Both the position numbers and the translations under genes were made by a program. Below are positions 57,305 to 64,000 of a DNA stretch of 64,000 nt, piece by piece. Location of the stretch: the NCBI GenBank assembly GCA_030762175.1, contig CM060834.1, positions 28,588,501 through 28,652,500 on the forward strand. The letters are read 5' to 3'. The first letter of the stretch is position 1. Each line of letters starts with the position of its first letter. Source of the stretch: Metallyticus violacea. Lineage: Eukaryota; Arthropoda; Insecta; Mantodea; Metallyticidae. A model generated the notes under the pieces. The model worked only from the letters and a program-made list of their open reading frames with translations. It had not been told where the DNA came from and did not search any database.

Positions 57305-58139
57305 GTAAGTGTAAATTGGTAAACTTAAATCTGTAACAAATGGAAGTAGTTTAGCTGCATTCAATGGGAATTTTATAATTAGTGAGAAGTTTTGTATAGA
57401 AATTTGAGAAAGGAAAAATAGAAGCAATAGAAGTGAAGAGTTAGATTTTAAATGCTTTTAGAGCTCAATATTTACAATGGTTTCTCTTATTACATATAAC
57501 AATAGTTAACGTATTCCCATGTTGCAAATTTTGCAACGGATAGCCCTTATAAAAGTGCAATTTTATGTATAAACCCCCAATCTTATAGCAACATGTTCTA
57601 AAATTACTCATTTTACCTTTGTGAGAAATATGTGGGAATTAAAATTTTCTGTGTAGGGAAAAAATGGGAAACTATTGTTGAATTTATGATAATACAATAC
57701 CGCAAATTATGAAATAAGAACTCAGGCAGCCACAGGAATGCTGACCGCTATAGACTTTGGGATAAGGGATGAAGAAAGGCGATAGGATACCCTAATTTCT
57801 AAAATAAGGTCACCAAGAAGAGCATACCCGGGAGTTTTATCTGTCGCTTCCTGTGATAGGGGAGATAGAGCATTTTGATTAAAATATACGAGGAGCGTTC
57901 AAATTTAAATTATAGCGTGTTAACGCATAAAAATTAAATGAAAGTAATCATTAATTTTTCAATAGAACCCCTGTCTTTGCAATATACGAAGCCAAAGATT
58001 GTAAATTCAAACCGAAAAGTTGTTTACACTAAAAATGTCTCCTTAAGACGTTCAATGTGTAAATGAAAATCCCGACTGTGCGAATTTGAGGGACAACATT
58101 GTACTGCATTTTTGTACTGTCAGTTTGTGGGTGTCTTAT
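57305..58139. other. No gene; mariner-like terminus at 57888
   Basis: TACGAGGAGCGTTCAAATTT at 57888 resembles a mariner end, but no transposase or second terminus follows. Confidence 0.35.
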
Positions 58140-58560
58140 ATTTCTGGTTTCATTTTCTGTACATAAGCTACCCACTTCTTACATTCTTTAAATATTCCTA
58201 ATTTCCGCTCTTGTTTCTTCATTCTCTTTTCTTATTTCCTGCAATTGCTTTTAGAACTTTCATCTCATTTCCTTGTAGTCCATTTTTATTTTTTCCGCCA
58301 TTATCCAAATTTCACTACCATGTAAAATATTTGGTACCTACATCACTTTAGAAAAAATTATAAAATATTCTTTTTTGCTTTGTACTGCAGTGGTTTCTTT
58401 TAATACCATAAATTTAACATTTCCTTTGTTTGGTCCTTTCGGTATTTTGTTTTTTCCACACCGTAAGATTCTGATTCCTCTGTTTGTTATATTATCTCTT
58501 ATTTCATATTATTATAGCTTCTCTCGCTTCCACTATATATATTTCTGTGAGTGAAAGTTT
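58140..58560 (-). pseudogene. LINE reverse-transcriptase 3' remnant
   Basis: On the minus strand, after frame changes, the text reads VPNILHGSEIW (usually VPxxLYGSExW), then EMRKF or EMKVLKAIAGNKKRE, then EETRAEIRNI. This is the order seen after the reverse-transcriptase core in many arthropod non-LTR elements (LYGSETW, EMRFLRxIxG, NEDIRxEL). It is heavily decayed with many stops. The element's family and ends cannot be fixed. Confidence 0.5.
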
Positions 58561-58847
58561 TAAGTCTTGCAAATTTCTTCATTTTTTTTTAATCATAGGC
58601 TGATCTACCAGTATTTGCATGTTAATATTTCGGATAATTTTTTAAAAAAAGAATATTTTAACTACTTGTATACGTTAATATCGTAAATATTCCAAATGAA
58701 GCAGAATTTATAATTTTGATCAAATTAATATATTAACACATTATTCGATTTTGAGAAAACAAGTATCATATAAATTTTTTTCGTACTAATATAGTTGCCT
58801 CCGAAAAATTCTAAACTTTTTAATACTAAATTTATATAATTGATCAA

Positions 58848-58850
<3 letters not shown>
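58561..58850. other. No feature recognised
   Basis: AT-rich sequence. Confidence 0.5.

Positions 58851-58921
<71 letters not shown>
58851..58921. repeat. (ATT)n microsatellite
   Basis: About 23 perfect ATT units. Source of an artefactual polyasparagine frame on the minus strand. Confidence 0.97.
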
Positions 58922-58922
<1 letters not shown>

Positions 58923-59337
58923 TATATCTTGAGTAATATAAGTGTTCTGGAAACCATACAACCATCATATTTTCTTTTTCTTTTGATTATAGTTGAATAT
59001 CCAAAGAAGTGTGGCATATGTTAAATAGAAAATTAATGTAAAAATATTAGATTCAAGAAAGGGTATTTTAAAATATAACTAGAATGTTTTACAACATTCT
59101 TTATTTTTGCCAGGCTTCTAAAACTGTCTCATATGAAAAGCAATAAATGTTAACAAAAAAGTTTTTCCGTTTTCATAATTTGTTAATCTGTGAAATTAAA
59201 ATATAATTTCTTCAACATTTTTACCGCGTATAGACCGAAAAAAATCCTGTTCCTCATAAGCGTAATGATAGGTTTATTTTCAACATTGGGGGTATAATCT
59301 TTATGTAAATACTTATATCTTTGGCCAGTTCCTTTTT
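58922..59337. other. No feature recognised
   Basis: AT-rich sequence. Confidence 0.5.
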
Positions 59338-59591
59338 TTTAATAACGTTTAACGCCCCTTTTTACTGCTACTGATGACACATAAGATGAAATAATTAATT
59401 GGGAAAGAACATATTTCTTTAATGAAGGAAGCGTTCAAAGTTTAAGTTGGGGCATCCCCCGAGAATTTTCCATTTATGAGGACTGAGGACAGCCTGGGGG
59501 AAAAAAAAAAACCCTAGTCAGAGAGGATTGGCGGGAGTCGAACCCCAGACCTCATGCTCATGAGTTCATGAACCTCGGCCACCCGTGGCGG
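59338..59591 (-). mobile_element. SINE-A, full-length but diverged
   Basis: Minus-strand copy: tail complement AACGTTTAACGCCCC, body ATTTATGAGGACTGAGGAC, an expanded A-run, B-box complement GGGAGTCGAACCCC, head complement CTCGGCCACCCGTGGCGG. The central part with the CACCGCCTGTGG text is shortened. Confidence 0.9.
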
Positions 59592-60752
59592 TTTTCTGCC
59601 GTTGTCAATGTTCTTGGTTTCCAGGCATATTGTGCATTTATTTATTTGTGCACTTTCAGCCTTGTAAGAAATATAATGAAAACATGTTTCTCTAGTTCTT
59701 CACTCATCTCTATAAATGTCAATACACTTGGCACTTACACATCAACTGTGGTTTAACGGTCGTACTATTCCAAGTGGGCAATTACTGTTTTTAGTTTAAT
59801 GTAAGCTAACATTTGCACCAGTGCGAGATATGTTATAGATATATATGTTTACTTTACTTTTATTTTTTATATAGGAAAATGGGACGCTGGAATTCTTGAA
59901 TTCGTGAGTCTGAAAATTATTGCACATTTGGGAACTCGAATGTTCGTTCTTTTTTGTTATTCAAATCTTTCGAATCTTAACTTTAAAAACTTTTAAAACT
60001 TTGGAATGGTTCATTTTAACTACAGTGATGTTCAATATTAGCATTCACTATAGAAAGAAAAGAAGAAAAAGAAAAAAAAAACTACTGTTGCAATTTTGTA
60101 TACGGATCACCAATATCACGTAGCGGCCCTGAGGCCCTTTTTTCAATAGGCCATCTAGCAGAATATTCCCTAATTTTAAATAATGAGATCACCGTTAGGT
60201 TCACTCGGAAATTCTTTAGAGCATTTCTCCATAGTTTTGGAATGTTACTAGCAAGTGGCTCACGAAAAACGGATTTCGAGGCTGGCACCGTGAGTTATTT
60301 GGTCTACCAATTGACTCAGTCTATAGTTCAACATTTCTATTTCTATCAACTCTTCGCAGCCTCTTACTTCACACTATCAGTTTACACTCTAACTTTTATT
60401 ATTCTTCCTCTTATGTGAAGAATTAGGCAGATTATAGATATTCGAGAACTTTTTAAGACTCAGATTCTTCTGAATTATAGTTTTGAATTTTTGTTTAAAA
60501 AATTAAAAGGAATTACTTGTTAAGGATAGTATGAAAGACCTATCCTTGTAATGTTAATTTTACCAGCCCCATTTTCTCAAGGACTATTAAAGCTAATGAA
60601 ATGAAACTTTTGCGGTATACAGATGCACATAATTGGATTTTTGTTTATCTATTTTCAATACTATACCGGACTCTGAAGAAAATTACAACTTATTTTCAAT
60701 TGCTTTTTTTTTTTTATTTTTCCCCATTTTATTATTTTTTACATTGTGACAT
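59592..60752. other. No gene recognised
   Basis: AT-rich. The 67- and 68-codon frames around 59920-60288 are unassigned. Confidence 0.45.
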
Positions 60753-61037
60753 TTTGTCCTAACTCTACCACAATATACTTGCCTCATAGACCCAAGATCA
60801 CCGTTCAGTCCCTACCACAGTCGGTGATTTTTTTCGAGCGTAAAAATCTTAAGTTCCTTCAGAAGGGAAGTAAAGCCATGGGTTACATGTCATAGATTTA
60901 CGGCACGTAAAAGAACCTCAAGCCTGAAAGAAGAGGCCTCTGAGCAAAATTTAACGGCCGTTTCACGCCCAGAATTAAATGGGACGCTGATAACCTGAGA
61001 TATTAAAGAGCTTCCATAAATAGACCAAATCAATCAA
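60753..61037 (+). mobile_element. SINE-B, full-length but diverged
   Basis: Plus-strand copy: degenerate head (GTCCTAACTCTACC, CCCAAGATCACCGTTCAGTC), GAGCGTAAAAATCTTAAG, CTTCAGAAGGGAAGTAAAGC, ATTTACGGCACGTAAAAG, GGCCGTTTCACGCCC and the tail CATAAATAGACCAAATCAAT. The head is more decayed than the body. Confidence 0.92.
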
Positions 61038-61892
61038 CACCCCTCCCCCCTTTCCTTTTAATACTTCGTTTACATACTATAATAGAATATAAATTAACAG
61101 TACCGGAAATGTTAACTTAGATATAAATTTTTTAAACATAAATAGAAATATTTTGCACTTAAATATTCTATGCGACTCCTTCCACAATTTTAAGTGCTAG
61201 AAAATACACGCTTATGAACATTCAACCTCCAGCCCGGGGGCTCAATTAAAAGCCCACGTTAATCTGAATATCCTTATATCCCCCTGCCCTCTGGAAAGCT
61301 GATTCAGTCTAGAAAGATAAACAGAGACGTTTCTGAGATTTTAACCTCGTTAAATAAAGCAGCACATCTTTGCACTGTCTTTCATCGAAAAAACTATATG
61401 GCCCTGAGAATATCACGTGATCTCAGTAGAGAAACTTAAACCCAAGTCTTACTGTTATAACCATATCAAACATTTTTGCACGCAGAAAGGGGCGATTAGA
61501 ATAATTTGTGTTAACTACCAACTGCGCGCAAGCTCTAGGTCAGCATTTCGTACAGCTGGCAAGGTTAAAACAATCACACATCACAACGAGATCGTGAAAG
61601 GGCGGCCCCAAATTGTCAGATAATGCCTGACCCAAATGATGTATGGGACAGTTTTGACAATGGCATTATAGTTCTAAAACAAACCTCCCGGATTATATTA
61701 TCTCTCGCCTGTAATTTCTACATCACCAGACCCGACAAGACTGTCACGTTACTGCTTAACACAAGTTTAGAAATTACATCACACTGAAAGAAACCTTTTC
61801 TTAACTAGAAATGCAGGAATAGCCAGAATAAAAGGTGGAAATATCAATAGACCAAGCGGAATAAAACGCAAAACTGAAAAGATGAAAAGTCC
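61038..61892. other. No feature recognised
   Basis: Unremarkable sequence. A 68-codon frame at 61417-61623 has no recognised domain. Confidence 0.45.
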
Positions 61893-62089
61893 GTCACACA
61901 GGGGCTGTGTAAACTAAGCGAATTCCCTACCTATTAGAGTAACTTTAATGAAAAATATCAAATCCTTGATATAGCCCTTGTTAATTAATGAAATGAAGTA
62001 AATTATGACACTACTGTGTGATATTAAAGAAAGATGATTAGAATTCCTGCAATTTATAAATATCACAAAAGAGAAACTACAATTTTAGA

Positions 62090-62151
<62 letters not shown>

Positions 62152-63735
62152 ACCACAAAAAGTAATTGTATGCTATTAATTAAATGAAATATATGACAAA
62201 GCTTTACTGTGTGCACATTTTAAACATTTTTAAACGTAACCATGTTTATGAACTGAGCTCTTATATCTACATTCACTAATACAGTGAAAGTTTCGAGTTA
62301 CATTTGTGTATTCCAGAAGATGATGTTCATATGTTGCTATTATTCACAAATCATTACATGTACTAAGCAAATATACACAGTCTACAATATACAACCAAAA
62401 TTTTCACTTATTTAAATTGGCCTTGAAATTTAATTTAAATGCTATTATAGTAAAATCGTGTAAGGCAAAAGTTTTCAGAAGGTTATTACAGAGCGCTCAT
62501 ACAAATATAATTCTCAAGCATACATTAAATCAATATTGTACATTTACTATTTTCACGACGATGCCTTTGTTAAATATAAAATATATACATCATTATAAAT
62601 ATGGTTTAAATGCTGAATTAATTTGTCCTTTTATTTTAAAACAATATAGAGAAAATTGAACCCTAAAGCACTTTTTAAATTTCGGTTGTCAAGTATTTCC
62701 CTACTCCTAAAGGCTCAATTTCGTTAATTTTCAGAAATTATTTTTTATGTAATTTATAAAGTACATAACAAATTTTTCTGTGAAGAAACAAATATTGGTG
62801 CCGCTACATTTTTAAATGCTGGTTTCAGATAAACCCCTACTCTAAATGATCCGATTTTCATTATTATCAGGAACAATTTTGCTTATTTTATTTAAATGGC
62901 ATATACGGAGTTTCGTTGAAAAAAGCAAATATTGGTGTTGCTAGAGTAATTTTTAAAGTTTTATTTCAGATAAACCTCCAATCCTAATAATCTGATTTTA
63001 CTGATTTTCAGAAACTACTTTTCTTGTTTGATTTAAATAAGCACGTGCCGAGCTTTGTTTTGAAAAAACAAATATTGGTGCTGCTAGAGTAGTTTTTTAA
63101 TTTTGAGTTTCAGGAAACCCCCACTCCTAATCGCCCACTTTCTCTGATTCTCAAAAGCAAATTTTCTTATTTTATTTAAATTATATTTATTTGTAATTTC
63201 ATTGGGAAAAAGCGATGTGCCAGTAGAACGATTTTTAAATTTTGGGTTTCAGTTAAATCCTCCCTCCTGATGGACCGATTTCTTAATTTTCAGAAACTGT
63301 GTGTTTTTTTTTTTTTTTTTTTTTTTATGTATTTCAATGGCATGTTCCGAGTTTTCTTTAAAAACATTAAAATTTTGGCCGCTAAAGCAATTTTTAAATT
63401 TCACTTTAACCCCCCCCCCTCGTTTTAGGTATACCCCCACTCCTACTTGCCTGATTGCCCTAATTTTTGGAAAATACTTTTATCAAATTATTTTAAAGAA
63501 ATGTGCCAAGTTTCGTTGAGCTAAAATAAAAATTGCGGCTTCTAGAGCGATTTTTAAAAATTTTTATAAATTTTTGGTTAACCCCCACCCCAATGGTCCA
63601 AATTTGCAGGTTAACGAATTCAACGATCACTTTTTAATTCATTAGTTTTTTCATTGTCATTTACGGTGCCTAGTAGGTAAGATCGATAGAAATCTGAAGA
63701 AAGTTTTCAAAATCGTTTCATAGTTACAGAAGGAC
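61893..63735 (+). repeat. R1 dispersed repeat, copy e (longest)
   Basis: Start module GTCACACAGGGGCTGTG and ACTAAGCGAATTCCC, then CTACTGTGTGATATTAAAG, (ATT)n at 62092-62150, middle TAACCATGTTTATGAACTGA, and an array from about 62640 to 63560. The array marker TTGGTGC followed by GCTA(GAG) recurs near 62795, 62932, 63075, 63215, 63370 and 63530, that is every 137-160 bp. The end module is eroded but recognisable (ATAGAAATCTGAAGAAAG, TCGTTTCATAGTTACA). Confidence 0.9.
63304..63326. repeat. Poly-T run within the R1 array
   Basis: A run of about 23 T expanded inside one 140-bp unit, replacing the normal TTTTTCTTATTT text. Confidence 0.9.
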
Positions 63736-64000
63736 AGAATTAAGTAATAAAGCACAGATGTGGTGCATGAAGTAACAGAATTAGAAAGAAAAGAAAAAAA
63801 TGAAACTACACAAAATAAATTAATATTTCAGTTAAATAATATCGATATAAATGTGTGAAATATGAGTTAAGTTTGTTTTTGAGTTATTGGTTGTACTTTA
63901 CATTTTGTGACTAAAATGTGTGTAATTCGATAACATTTTAAAATGGAAACCAACGTTGTGGGATATTTCTGATGCTGTTGAGAAGATTCTACTTTAATAA
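63736..64000. other. No feature recognised
   Basis: AT-rich sequence to the end of the window. Confidence 0.5.

Noticed and set aside
57888..58010. Mariner element starting TACGAGGAGCGTTCAAA
   Set aside because: Only about 20 bp resemble a terminus; no transposase text or second end follows.
338..62150. CRISPR array or bacterial features
   Set aside because: All regular arrays are microsatellites or the R1 units without spacer structure; no bacterial genes, operons or ribosome-binding sites are present.

Overview
This is a nuclear DNA window from an arthropod, most likely an insect. It is AT-rich and has no long intact gene. It holds tRNA-derived SINEs with target-site duplications, mariner, Tc1 and hAT transposon remnants, LINE scraps and many trinucleotide microsatellites. 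Nothing looks prokaryotic, plasmid or viral. The mix of mariner families, a DUF4817-like helix-turn-helix remnant and an odorant-receptor-like pseudogene would suit a large-genome hemimetabolous insect such as a cockroach, termite or stick insect. That lineage is an inference; no diagnostic marker gene is present.

Layout. 0-8 kb: a DUF4817-like remnant (1.5 kb), SINE-A copies, one interrupted by SINE-B with a perfect 14-bp duplication (3.6-4.15 kb), a mariner 5' end (5.4 kb), a 111-bp tandem duplication (6.1 kb) and a possible first coding exon (6.9 kb). 8-20 kb: the first copy of a dispersed repeat I call R1, SINE-A, a full-length dead mariner (11.1-12.3 kb), a decayed reading frame (12.5 kb) and the first copy of a second repeat, R2. 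20-29 kb: SINE-B split by a deleted mariner, two opposed copies of a short DDE transposon (22.4 and 27.7 kb), a hAT remnant (25.2 kb), a G-run and a 56-bp palindrome. 30-36 kb: a mariner inside a mariner, the second R2 copy, a mariner tail and a Tc1-like element with intact termini. 36-47 kb: SINEs, microsatellites, unassigned coding-like frames, an R1 copy, an odorant-receptor-like pseudogene (42.3-42.7 kb) and a second Tc1-like element. 47-64 kb: a second copy of the 11-kb mariner carrying a SINE-A, another deleted mariner, three more R1 copies, LINE debris and more SINEs.

No genes work together here. The window reads as intergenic or intronic DNA built by layered insertions, and the nesting gives a relative order of events. 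The most unusual item is R1: five copies of a modular repeat of about 0.8-1.8 kb, each with a trinucleotide microsatellite at the same internal position. Four of the copies also carry an array of roughly 140-bp units near a conserved hairpin-like end.
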